In this document: positions 19,810 to 29,640 of the stretch, in pieces
Position numbering within the stretch: the first letter of the stretch is position 1
Layout of the letters: each line of letters starts with the position of its first letter
NCBI GenBank assembly: GCA_026120035.1
Contig: JALRME010000026.1
Span: 1-64,000, forward strand
DNA: 64,000 nt
Reading direction: 5' to 3'
Origin: Coleophoma eucalyptorum
Taxonomy: Eukaryota; Ascomycota; Leotiomycetes; Helotiales; Dermateaceae
Notes under the pieces: model-generated
Told to the model about the DNA's origin: nothing
Seen by the model: the letters and a program-made list of their open reading frames with translations, nothing else
Databases searched by the model: none
Program-made: the position numbers and the translations under genes

Positions 19810-21504
19810 TTAAGGTCGGTTTTGTAAGTCATATGCCACATGCCAATCGAGATGCTCGAGCACGGTGATGGCCGGTATCACGCTTGAGCAATTCGGACAC
19901 GTGTAGCTATTATCAGCAGCAATTTGCTTGTCTATCTGGACAATCGTTGAGAGCTGCGAATAATTGCGCCCTTCTGCTTGACAGTTTCTTTCGGAATTAT
20001 TCCTGTCACCGTCCCCGACCTCCCTCTTTCGTTTACGCTGAGTGACCGGCATGAAGCTAGTAATCCGCTGCATGCCAGCCAGCTCTTTCACCAATCCATG
20101 CAAGCTAAGTCCAATTGCCAAGCACGGCCATGCAGACTCAGCACCTTCTGTAACTGCCTGCAATAGCTTCCACGCGAGATTGGAGACCATCTCTTCGTCA
20201 ACCTCGTGGTGCTTCGGTATAACATACTGTTTCGATCTAGTTGGCCCAAAACGTCCCCGAATGTGATGATGTAGCGCCAGTGTGGTTGGCTGCCGGAAGC
20301 ACCCGGTCTCTACGCTGAGATCATTGAGACGTCCTACCAAGTCTGTGGCGAACATGCGCAACCAAAATTGGGCCTCACTGGGGTCTCTGAGAGGAGGAGA
20401 AAATGTTTTCTGTGCTAGCATTGACTGCGGGTCGGTGCGAGGGGTCACCTCGCTGTGCTCAACGCCTCGAATGAGGTTGAAGAGCCAGATACCATCTTGT
20501 CTCCCTAAAGCGGAAGTCATGCGCTGCAAAGGGACTTGCATCATATCAAGGATAGTACTGGTGCCAAAGACTTCTTCCGCTTTGGCACCAAGCTTGCCTG
20601 CCATTCCTCGAATGGATGTTACTTTATGGGCAGAGAGAAACGAGGCGACGGCGCACCGACGGATCACGGTTTGCTGGTTTGGCTTCTTATAGCTAGCTGC
20701 AAGTTTTGCCAGGGCCTTATTCTGCGCAATGCCCGCTGAGCAGGTATACTTTAGACGCTGTGATATTATACCCCGGAGTTCTCTGATGATCTCTGCTCCA
20801 ATATATAGCGCAATATCATCCCAATCTAGGCAGGGAGCGGCATTAGCATCCACCGAATAGTCGAATAGATGGTCAGATTTCCAGTCAAAGGTTATGTTAG
20901 CGGGTGGGGGAGGAAGGGGGTCAGTTAGATTGTTATAGGAGGAAAGCTGTGGATATCGAGAGAGGAGGATCGAATGCACCTGTGCGGACAGGTCAAGGAA
21001 CACTTCATCCACACTCGCCTTCTCAATGCGTTGCAATGGCAAAGGGGGCAAGGTCTCCTTGATGACTTGAATGCTCTTCCGCGATTGAATCCGATAGGGA
21101 TCCAATGCGGCCTTGTCTCGCTTCATTCGGGCTGGGTTGGCAGCATCAGGCCGGTATGCCCAGGACGATTCGCCTTCTCTCCACGTCGCAACGTGCTGGA
21201 GCACAATATCCGGACACAAACGCTTCACTTCTTCAACCGCAGCACCGCGTGAGAAGCCATAACCGCGAGCAGGGTAGTTGAGGGCAATGATGGCATTCCA
21301 CTGTTGCACAGCTAGTGGCTGTGTTGGGGGGAGATTCAACCGTACGATCTCACATTGTGCATAGAAGGCATCGTAGTCGACCAGAGCTATAACCCGTAGC
21401 GGAGACAGTGTTGAGTAGTGACAGAGAAGACGGAGATCATTGTAAGTGAAGCGAGATGACTGCAAAGTCCCTACATCAGAAGGAAGGCGCGCAAAGTCGG
21501 GCAT
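19810..21504 (-). CDS. RAD30: DNA polymerase eta (Y-family translesion polymerase)
   Basis: A single exon encodes 564 residues. The catalytic palm has D43 in LVDYDAFYAQCE and the pair D166-E167 in ASVDEVFLDLS. The little-finger and thumb regions follow (GIAQNKALAKLAASYKKPNQ is the polymerase helix-hairpin region). At 478-485, MQRITSFM resembles the non-canonical PCNA-binding box of polymerase eta, followed by a basic RKRKR likely nuclear signal. The tail is a UBZ3 ubiquitin-binding zinc finger, C536-x2-C539-x11-H551-x3-H555. It bypasses UV dimers and is recruited by monoubiquitinated PCNA. All functional modules are present, so it looks intact. It is transcribed divergently from the alcohol dehydrogenase relic. 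Confidence 0.93.
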   Translation of the reverse strand: MPDFARLPSDVGTLQSSRFTYNDLRLLCHYSTLSPLRVIALVDYDAFYAQCEIVRLNLPPTQPLAVQQWNAIIALNYPARGYGFSRGAAVEEVKRLCPDIVLQHVATWREGESSWAYRPDAANPARMKRDKAALDPYRIQSRKSIQVIKETLPPLPLQRIEKASVDEVFLDLSAQVHSILLSRYPQLSSYNNLTDPLPPPPANITFDWKSDHLFDYSVDANAAPCLDWDDIALYIGAEIIRELRGIISQRLKYTCSAGIAQNKALAKLAASYKKPNQQTVIRRCAVASFLSAHKVTSIRGMAGKLGAKAEEVFGTSTILDMMQVPLQRMTSALGRQDGIWLFNLIRGVEHSEVTPRTDPQSMLAQKTFSPPLRDPSEAQFWLRMFATDLVGRLNDLSVETGCFRQPTTLALHHHIRGRFGPTRSKQYVIPKHHEVDEEMVSNLAWKLLQAVTEGAESAWPCLAIGLSLHGLVKELAGMQRITSFMPVTQRKRKREVGDGDRNNSERNCQAEGRNYSQLSTIVQIDKQIAADNSYTCPNCSSVIPAITVLEHLDWHVAYDLQNRP

Positions 21505-22031
21505 GGCAGAAGAAATGCTCCAATGGAGAGAGGGAGAGAAGTCGGGTAGAAGCAGCAGCGTAGCCGTAGACCATAGTTTGTACTTTGTACTTTGTGTGTT
21601 GACACACGGTGCAGACCACCTGGAATTGAGACGGACAATTTTCTTCCAGGCCTACTTTATACCTAGTTCCGGGACTTGTAAGCGGGCGTCTCGATCTCGG
21701 AGTGAGCCCACAGTGGATCCGGCACTGAATCCGCACATGCCAAGCACGACATCACTGCATGTAGTTCTGTGACGTGGAGCCTTTCCTCATGGCCACGGCC
21801 TGCCTGTAGACTGTAACAATGTCTTGAGCTAGCAAGGCAGATACGGCCCTCATTGTGGCTCTCGTATTCGTCATGACTCTCAGCAGTCCACAGTTCTGTA
21901 GGTAGTTGAAAAGGTGTTTCTCATCGTGAAAGCTGATGAAGTATAAAGAACTACTTGTGTACTTTCGGCATCTGCACTTATCCATACTTGCATTCTCTCA
22001 TATCTTGATCCATCAACACCTTGTCTACGCC
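21505..22031. promoter_or_regulatory. Divergent upstream region of polymerase eta and alcohol dehydrogenase
   Basis: A 527-bp gap separates the two start codons. It has a short duplicated TTTGTACTTTGTACTTTGTG at about 21578-21597. No other signal is recognised. Confidence 0.4.
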
Positions 22032-22604
22032 ATGTCGGATATCAAGGTCGCTCGCCTCGTGAAGATTGGCAAGCCCTTCCAAGTGGGAACAGCAGAAAAG
22101 CCCGTGCCGGGCCGGAAGGATGTCCTGGTAAAGGTCGAAGCATGCTGCCTTGTCCCAAACTCCTACAATTTGGTGTCATATCCCGCTAAACCTGGCTTCG
22201 CGCTCCCCAAGCTGCCATGTGTCTTTGGCCTTGACGCGGCAGGTGTTGTGGAAGCCGTTGGCGATCAAGTCTTTGGTGTAAAGCCTGGTGATCGAGTTTA
22301 CGTTGACCCTCTCCTAACTTGTGGCACTTGTCATCAGTGCCGTCGAGGTAAGTTGAGGGGATCCATGACCTTAGTGGAGTTTCAAGGTACTAACCGGTCC
22401 AGGGCGGAAGGACATCTGCATGAACGTGTGCCTTCGAGGCTACTTTGCTCAATCTCCCGGTGGGGAGCGCATGCTCACCCACTATCCCCTCGGCGGTCTG
22501 TCGCAATACTTGACCTCGCCAGATGTCAACATCGCGCGTCTTCCGGAGTCCATTGACACGGCGACGGCGGCCCGGTTTGGTTACATTGGAACTTCTTATG
22601 CTAG
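22032..22604 (+). pseudogene. Zinc-dependent alcohol dehydrogenase, truncated by element insertion
   Basis: The two exons 22032-22347 and 22403-22604 (55-nt intron, branch TACTAAC, acceptor CCAG) encode the N-terminal 170 or so residues of an MDR-family alcohol dehydrogenase. GroES-like fold, FGLDAAGVVEAVGDQV, GDRVYVDPLLTCGTCHQCRRG (structural zinc region) and ATAARFGYIGTSYA are visible. The next expected part, the NAD(P)-binding Rossmann core, is missing: at SYA the frame runs into the arm of the TA-flanked element family. No remainder is found beyond the 5-kb element block. The coding part itself shows no RIP stops, so the break looks more recent than the chitinase decay. Confidence 0.85.
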
Positions 22605-22833
22605 TTTCTGGTTTGGAAATTTTGAAAACCCACCCACTGGTTAACCACTGGTTTTCGCTTAATATAGGGGGTTCGTCTGGTATATAAGGGTCTCAAAGGG
22701 GGGGTGTGGAGTAGGCTGCGCACCAAAACCAGAAAAACCAGACCAGACAGACCAGTAGGTGGTTTTTCAAAATTTCCAAACCAGAAACTAGACCACTGAT
22801 TAACCATTGGGACGAAAAACCAGTGGGGTTTGG

Positions 22834-22959
22834 CCTTAGACAATGTATGTGTATGAACATATTTATATATACATCTATAGACCTATTCAATAAAAAAAAG
22901 AGATGAGCATTCTCTAAGATATAAAAATTTACCTCCCACCTTTACTAGACATTTCGACA
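22834..22959 (+). mobile_element. 3' remnant of LTR-C inside the inner element
   Basis: From CCTTAGACAATG to ATTTCGACA this matches the 3' half of the LTR at 3459-3675. The end CGACA is the unmutated form of that LTR terminus. Element sequence resumes directly after (TTCTTAACCAGCCCATA). Confidence 0.7.
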
Positions 22960-23128
22960 TTCTTAACCAGCCCATAATAAGCTTAAAACATACTAAATAA
23001 GCGAATCCATAGACACAAGAGACTAAGGTGCCTTATATAAGCGAGTAAGTCGGAAGTAACTAAGAGGAGCTATTTAAAATTAAAGTCAAAATCAAGCGCT
23101 AAGATCGAAAGTTAGAATTAAGAGTTAG

Positions 23129-23445
23129 TGTTGGAATATCGATATATCTACCACCTGCACGCGAGGTAACATCGTTATACCTCATGTAGGTATTGGTATA
23201 TCGCTACGCCACTTATAGGTGTATAGAGTTAGAATATCGCTATACTACTTGCTTGTTCCCGTGTTTGCGCTCAGGGGCAAACACTACATATGACTGTATT
23301 ACTACGGAGGTCGAATCGATACCTAGAAGGGGTATTTATAAGACCTCCACCAAACTGACTTAGAAAAATCATCTATGTTTTTACCTTACCATTTTGACAT
23401 GTTTATTGCAGCTATTGAAATAAGAGGTATATAGATCAACCAACA
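23129..23445 (+). mobile_element. Solo LTR, family A, with 5-bp target duplication
   Basis: It begins TGTTGGAATATC and ends CAACCAACA. The 317-bp unit is flanked on both sides by GTTAG (23124-23128 and 23446-23450), a perfect 5-bp target-site duplication inside the inner element. TG...CA ends, size and duplication together identify a solo LTR. It contains the stretch CTTGTTCCCGTGTTTGCGCTCAGG shared with 26301-26512. Confidence 0.9.
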
Positions 23446-24366
23446 GTTAGAATCGAGAGTTATAATTGAGTGTTAGAATCGAGTGTTAGAATCAAGAATT
23501 AGAATTAAGACTTAAAATTCAAAGTATTAATTAATTAAGCATCAAAATTTAAGAGAAGAAATCTGAAGTCAAAATTAAGAGTTAGAGTCTGAAATTGAAA
23601 TTGATAGTCAAAATCCAAGATATACCCCCACCCCATCTGCTTTTGAGACCCCTATATACTAGACGAACCCCCTATACTAAGCCAAAGCCAGTGGTTAACC
23701 AGTGGGTGGTTTACAAATTGAAAACCCAGCCCATGGGTACACAGTGCGCAGCCTAGGGTGGAGTTTCTCTTGGATTTTGACTGTTAATTTCAGCTTTAGA
23801 CTGTAACTCTTAATTTTGACTTTTGATTTCTTCTCTTAGATTTTGACTCTTAATTAAAACTTTTAATTTCTGACTCTCGACTCTAACTCTCGATTCTAAC
23901 TTTCGATCTTACTTACGTAGCTCTTGATTTTGAATTTAATTTTAAACGGGCCCTCTTAGTTACTTTCGCTTATAAAAGGTTCCTTAGTTTTTCGTATCTA
24001 TAGTTTCGCTAATTTAGCGTATTTAAGCTTATTATACTTTTCCTAAAAAAGAGAAACCAAGTAAATTAGAAATCTAAAGATAGAAACTAACGTCGAAATT
24101 CAAAGTCGATATCCAAAGTCGATAAGTTATCCAAATTCGAAAAATCAAGAGTTAGATTCTAAAGTCGAAATAGAAAGTTAAATTCTAGAGTTAAAATCAA
24201 GTAGAGTTAAAATCAAGTAAAGAAACCTCCCTCTCAAAACCCACTGGTTTTTCGTCCCAATGGTTAATCAGTGGTCTAGTTTCTAGGTTGGAAATTTTGA
24301 AAAACCGCCTACTGGTCTGGTCTGGTTTTATGGGTGGTTTGGTTTTTCTGGTTTTGGTGCGTAGCC

Positions 24367-25285
24367 TAATCTACAGCTATTTGTATACGGGGCCAAGATA
24401 TTGCTGTTATGTAACTCGCCGAGCAATTAGTTCTATCTCTAGTAGTGATAACCACCTATATCGATTCTTAAATAGTTCTTAATATTAATAGCGGCATAGC
24501 TATTAGTGTTGATAATATACCAAGATTAGTGTATACTACTGTTACTCTAAATACAACTCAAGTTATCTTAACCTCTTGGAAAAAGGGCTACTTATTAATA
24601 CGCGTATAGTACATGAGGTACCTATATATAGTCTTGGCAATAATATTTCTATAATTCAAAATTTTAAATCATAAAACTTAGATCTTGGAGCCTGTAGAGA
24701 ATAGAAAAATTATTTAGGCTTTGCAGACTCCTTTATATACATGATCTAAAATGCATACTTACTGTAGAGTGTAGGGCAAGCTTATTTAGGTCTATGTAAA
24801 GGTATGTAGACTTAGGCTACCTTTAAAAGATATTCTAAGTCAGATTTAGGTAGTTCGTATGTAATATATAACTTATACCTACATGTCTTAATATAATAGC
24901 TAAATTCTGGGTTAATTCGAGTTGGAATTTTGAGTTCCAAGTTTAAATCTAGCTTAATACTGATTCAAAATATATTGAAACTTATTGAAAGAAGGGGTCA
25001 TGTGATCACGTAACAGGCACGTACATGTAAATAGACCTTTTAGGCAGACCTTCCATAAGTACCTATCTAGGAAGGTACTTCATTGTGGATGTATTCTTGT
25101 TGATGGAAATTAAATTATAGTAAGTAAGGTAGGTTTAGGTAAATAGTGAACCCAGATTTTGGTTTGGCGCCTATGATAAAGATTAACCAGAAGTAAGCTG
25201 CTCTCTAAGAGGCAAGCTCATGACATGGGTTTCTAAGTGAGTGTGATGGAATTCACATAAATACTACTCCTATTGAGTGTTGATA
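24367..25285. repeat. AT-rich relic DNA between elements
   Basis: No gene is visible. Parts (about 24810-24900) resemble 480-600. The composition and frequent TA steps suggest RIP-decayed repeat. Confidence 0.5.
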
Positions 25286-26071
25286 GGCTGCGCACCAAAC
25301 CAGAAAAACCAGACCTGACCTGTGGGTTTTCGCCTTAAACCAGTGACTTAGGCAGAACCCACTGGTTTCTTCACTAGCCCATATAACCATTACGTAATTT
25401 TATACTATAGAGGGGGAGAGGTCCCTAAAAAGAGAGAGGGGGTTTCCTTCGTTGATTTTAACTTTAGGATCTAACTTTCTATTTCGACTTTAGAATCTAA
25501 CTCTTGATTTTTCGAATTTGGATAACTTATCGACTTTGGATATCGACTTTGAATTTCGACGTTAGTTTCTATCTTTAGATTTCTAATTTACTTGGTTTCT
25601 CTTTTTTAGGAAAAGTATAATAAGCTTAAACCCTACTAAATAAGCGAAACTATAGATACGAAAAACTAAGGAACCTTTTATAAGCGAAAGTAACTAAGAG
25701 GGCCCGTTTAAAATTAAAGTTAAAATCAATAGCTAAGATCGAAAGTTAGAATTGAAAGTTAGAATCGAGAGTTATAATTGAGACTTAGAATTCAAAATAG
25801 TGATTAATTAAGAGTCAAAATCTAAGAGAAGAAATCTAATCTCAAAATTAAGAGTTACAGTCTAAAGTTGAAATTGATTGTCAAAATGTAAGAGATACCC
25901 CTATATAATAGACGAAACCCCTATTTTAAGCGAAAAATCAGTGGTTAAACCGGTGGTTAACCAGTGGGTGGTCTTTCAGATTTTCAAAAAACCTGCCCAT
26001 ATGGGTGAAACCAGTGGGTGGTTTACAAGTTGAAAACCAGCCCATGCCATATACTCAATGCGCAGCCAGCC
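25286..26071 (-). mobile_element. TA-flanked inverted-repeat element, copy at 25.3 kb
   Basis: GGCTGCGCACC follows TA at 25284-25285. The far end reads ATGCGCAGCCAGCC followed by TA, so the terminus is followed by an extra AGCC, perhaps a 4-bp duplication at the end. The 786-bp body is the reverse orientation of copy 1, with the same TTTCGACTTTGAATTTCGAC runs and CCACTGG motifs. Confidence 0.75.
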
Positions 26072-26300
26072 TATCGTAGATTCAGGCAACCGTGTAAAAG
26101 CCGAGCTTTGAGTATGAGGGCTTGCATGTTGAAGTCAGTTAATAAAGAGAGAGCTAGGCATAGTATAATATAAAGCTAGACTTAATGTATTTATAAATGG
26201 CCTCTAAGTAGTATTCATTCTAGTCTTAATGCTAGCTCTATCTAATTTAAGCCTAGCTTGAGCGTTAAAAAAGACCGAATTAAGCCTCGGCTTTTATAAG

Positions 26301-26512
26301 TGTTGGTTGATCTACATTATATATCTCTTATTTCAACTGTAATAGACACGTCAAAATCGTAAGGTAAAAATGTATGTAAGTGAGTGGGGTGGAGGTCTTA
26401 TAAATACCCCCTTCTGGTATCGATTCTACCTCCGTAGTAATACAGTCATATGTAGTGTTTGCCCCTGAGCGCAAACACGGGAACAAGCAAGTAGTATAGC
26501 GATATTTCAACA
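26301..26512 (-). mobile_element. Solo LTR, family A, second copy (shorter)
   Basis: In reverse orientation it starts TGTTGAAATATCGCTATAC and ends CAACCAACA, matching the 3' two thirds of the copy at 23129-23445. It is 212 bp because the first about 100 bp, which in the longer copy contains an extra degenerate repeat of the GTT.GAATATCG unit, is absent. The flanks ATAAG and TTAAG agree at four of five bases, a likely decayed target duplication. Confidence 0.8.
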
Positions 26513-26840
26513 TTAAGGCATAACCCCGAAAAATGGGGTGGAGCCCTACTACGCACTTAGGGATTGAACCCGATTTAGGAATTAAACCCGAATTAAACTC
26601 GATTTAAATTTAATAAATCGGATCACGTGAGTTTATAAAAATTATAAATTATACTAAATAAGTAGTTATTAATTCCATACTACTAGAGTGCCTTTCTATA
26701 TATGTTTTCCCTGAATAATCTAGAAAAATAGTTATTTCTTTAATAGCGTTGTTAAATATAAAGATAGAGAAGGTTTTAAATTGAATTTTAGTGTTTAACT
26801 TTACATTTAACCTTAAACTTCAAAATTATTTAAACATTAA
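26513..26840. repeat. Dispersed AT-rich repeat also found at about 690-1110
   Basis: The two copies share CCCTACTACG.ACTTAGGGA.TTGAACCC, TTATAAATTA.ACTAAATA, CCTTTCT.TATATAT.TTT and AAACTTTAAAA.TATT blocks in the same order. On the reverse strand GGGTTCAATCCC resembles a tRNA T-arm or box B, but no complete tRNA fold or box A is apparent. Confidence 0.55.
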
Positions 26841-26879
26841 TTTGGATTTGTTTATAACTAGATATAACGTGTATATAAG

Positions 26880-27039
26880 TGTTGGAATATCGTTATATCA
26901 CCTACACAATACCCCTACATATACATATATTTGTAATATCGACGTACCCATACGTATGTACGTGTACGCGCAAGGAGGCAATCACATGTACAGTACTACA
27001 TATCGCAGGGAGGTTGGATCAATACCCTATGGGGGTGCT
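26880..27039 (+). mobile_element. 5' part of an LTR-A-like unit, truncated by LTR-B
   Basis: TGTTGGAATATCGTTATATCACCTACAC matches the start of LTR-A, and the later part (GCAATCACATGTACAGTACTACATATCGCAGGGAGG) is a diverged version of its middle. The unit stops at the LTR-B boundary; the expected CAACA end is not found. Confidence 0.55.
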
Positions 27040-27309
27040 TGTAAGGACACAGGTTTGATCAATGGCAGGATAGAGGTGTTTGGGAGCATAATAACCTTAT
27101 ATTGACCGAATCCTATAGGTTTCGTACGAAGGACACAAAAAAGATAAGATGAAAACAGGAGAAAGAACCCATTTTCCAGGTCATATCCCCTTTATATGCT
27201 TCCTGGGTCCGAAACCCCTCCGACTCTGGTCATAGTCGCTTATGCTGGCAACATGATCACGTGACAAGTGTTCTGAATAATCCAATTCTGGGTAGATCAG
27301 GTTCTTATA
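27040..27309 (-). mobile_element. Solo LTR, family B, copy 3
   Basis: Reverse complement of the unit at 14128-14423. It starts TGTAAGGACACAGGTTTGATC, holds CTGGGTCCGAAACCCCTCCGAC, and ends GGTTCTTATA (the TACA terminus mutated). Flanks GTGCT and ATATT do not match. Confidence 0.8.
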
Positions 27310-28414
27310 ATATTATATATAGATTATAATACTATACTATATCTAATATAAGCTACGTGTAGGGCGTAAGTTAATATAGCATATATTAATATTTAAGTTA
27401 CCTAGGTTAGAACTAGAACAGATACAGAGTAGAGGCAGTACTGTTTTTAAAAAACCAATAAATATGAAAGTTTGTTGAGCAATTGATAAATCTTACGTCG
27501 TTCTAAACCCTACTTAATCTATTACAGTCGATAAAGGCTAACCTAAGGTAATTGGCTTTAGCCCGGCTTTTATATTCCTTCGTTCAGAGGCGATTAAATA
27601 TAATCATATAACATTTACAAATCTCGAATTTCTTTTAAGTAGCTTACTTATTTATAGAATACGTTAGTGCCGAATCCATTATTGTATCTTTTCTATGACC
27701 CAAAGAAGCGGGACTGTAAATAGACCGCCTAGAATTATCTTGCGTTACTTATCCAGCTTAAGCACTTGCCTGCGTTTTTTTAACTTGACGTTCAACTTGA
27801 CTTACCAGATAAGTATATAGTATTTAATTACACTAGGTATGTAAGTAGGTTGAACTATTCTGACATTAAGCTAACAGTCTAACCTACATTTACAGCTGCC
27901 CAGAAATACATATCAAGCCTCTTAACTTGCCCGACAAAATTTAGTACTCAATTCAGATGTCCAGATATTGTAATAAGTTGTCTAGCAATAGCTCTGGATT
28001 CAGCCCCCTATTTAATTCTACATCTGTAAGGTACAATAGAGTTTAAGTATGTATGTATCGTTTGGGATAACTGTATGTCAAGGTGGTAATGTTAAATACG
28101 GGCAGCATATTTATGTTAAACCGCCGGTATATTCGTCCACACTAAGGTAAAACTCAGCTTAGTGAGGTATTTCACTCCGACTGCCTGTGCTCGATAGTAA
28201 GGACGTAATGTTCACATCATTGAGGTTGCTTGATTCGGGTTTGGTTTGAGTTCATATTAATAGGGTTAAGGCAGAGCAAAGAGTTCAAGTACAGCCAAGC
28301 CTTCACTTCCAAAGCCAACAAGGTAGTTCTGGAGCTCTGGAAGAAGGAACCCCAGACCAGGGGTTCACACAGTTTACACAGACCAAGGGATTACAACAAC
28401 GCTTTTCTGAAAAT
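27310..28414. other. AT-rich, gene-free stretch
   Basis: No gene is recognised. The AT-richness fades from about 28200, where the 3' side of the TAD3 gene begins. The boundary between accessory and housekeeping DNA lies here. Confidence 0.45.
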
Positions 28415-29640
28415 TCAGGCATTTATTTCTGGGTCCAGAGTCTTATTGGAAGCACCGTCCTTGGACATCTCCCAAGCAAGTAATGTCCAATTCAGCTCCT
28501 TTCGCCAGAATAGCCCATGGGCAAGAACTCCTTCGGAGGATAGTCCACCAGTTTCTGGCATCCTTTGATTGAAGATGACTTTACCAAACCGAGAATGAAG
28601 AATGGCCATGGAGCACATAACGCAAGGCTCGTGCGAGCAGTATATTTCTAGCCCATGGCAAAGATAGCGGCTTGCTGATGCTTGAGACTGCCCTTGCTCA
28701 GCTGCCATCATAGGCTCAGCATGGAAGATACTTCGTGGTGTTCTGCAAGCTGTCTCGGTTGATTCTATATCTCCATTCTCACTTTCCTTAATCGCGGTGG
28801 CAACCATAGCAATAGACCGCAGCACTGGATGACCTGCAACATTTCCCGAGCCGCCATACTTCCAGCCAAGCCATCTGGCATCTCCTGAGACAGCGAGAAG
28901 TCTTGGTTGACCATCGTATCTCTCTACCACCGCAACACCAAAGGCTTCCCCGTGGCCTAGCCCTTTAGATTCTTGACCTGCTCTAATTGCCAATGCCATC
29001 CAGGCGTGAGCATCGCCATCAATGTCTTCCTGTGCCCGACTGACAATGCTTGGGTGTGGTCCGAACGGATTGCTCTTTTTGTAAACGGTAGGCCAGAATC
29101 GAGATGACCAAGAAACCGCTTGTTCATGCGATGTTGGAGCCAACAAAGGAACTACGATGGAGCAGATGGGGACTGGGGTAGCTGTTGGCGAGATTATACG
29201 GTACACCTCCTCATGGGAGACTGAATTGATAGTCCCCACAAGCAGTAGAAGTTCCTGGGACACATCGACCTCTGCCCAGAGCCCGGATGAGCGCCTACCT
29301 ACTTGAATAGAGGAGAGCACGTGCTCGGGAACATCGGTGTACTTAGCAAATCTGCGCAGATGCTGAAGATTCAGGCCATTGTCAATATCCGCATTTCGAA
29401 GACGTCTGTCGAAATGTCAGTCAGATATGCATCGGGCATGTAGGAATAGAATAATCATTACCCCAAAATGGTACTGGCGGATTTGACCGGGATTGTGGTT
29501 ACGTAAACACTCAATATTGCTTCATGTTTTTGGGTGGCCAATGTCGTCTGCAAAGGATTGAGGGTAAACGCAGGGCCCTCAAGTAATGTGCCGCCTTCGT
29601 TCGAGGGGCTGGGAAATGCTCTAGCAAAGTCGGTACTCAT
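28415..29640 (-). CDS. TAD3: tRNA-specific adenosine deaminase subunit TAD3
   Basis: Two exons (29640-29462, 29405-28415; intron 56 nt with CTGACA branch and CGACAG acceptor) give 389 residues. The N-terminal LNPLQTTLATQKHEAIL and VTTIPVKSASTIL..LR are typical of Tad3. The deaminase core has HPVLRSIAMVAT, where active enzymes have HAE, and the zinc motif SHEPCVMCSMAILHSRFGKVIF. Lack of the proton-shuttling glutamate is the hallmark of Tad3, which partners Tad2 to convert A34 to inosine in anticodons of several tRNAs. The frame is open further upstream, with ATGs at 29703 and 29817; I chose 29640 because homology begins shortly after it, but the longer starts remain possible. Confidence 0.88.

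Larger units (their letters stand above)
22714..23753 (-). mobile_element. TA-flanked element, inner copy nested in the outer copy
   Basis: It begins GGCTGCGCACC after TA (22712-22713) and ends GTGCGCAGCC before TA (23754-23755), in reverse orientation to the outer copy. Outside the TAs the outer element resumes (GTGTGGAG before, GGGTGGAG after). At 1040 bp it is longer than copy 1 because it contains an LTR-C remnant and a solo LTR of family A. Confidence 0.8.
22605..24366 (+). mobile_element. TA-flanked element, outer copy (left end rearranged) in the dehydrogenase
   Basis: The right end is GTGCGTAGCC followed by TA, with the right-arm text TCTGGTCTGGTTTTATGGGTGG in place. The left end does not show GGCTGCGCAC. 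Instead, a right-arm-like piece (CTAGTTTCTGGTTTGGAAATTTTGAAAA) abuts the dehydrogenase and is fused to left-arm text (GGTTAACCACTGGTTTTCGC). The internal body is interrupted at a TA by a second complete element. Confidence 0.7.
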
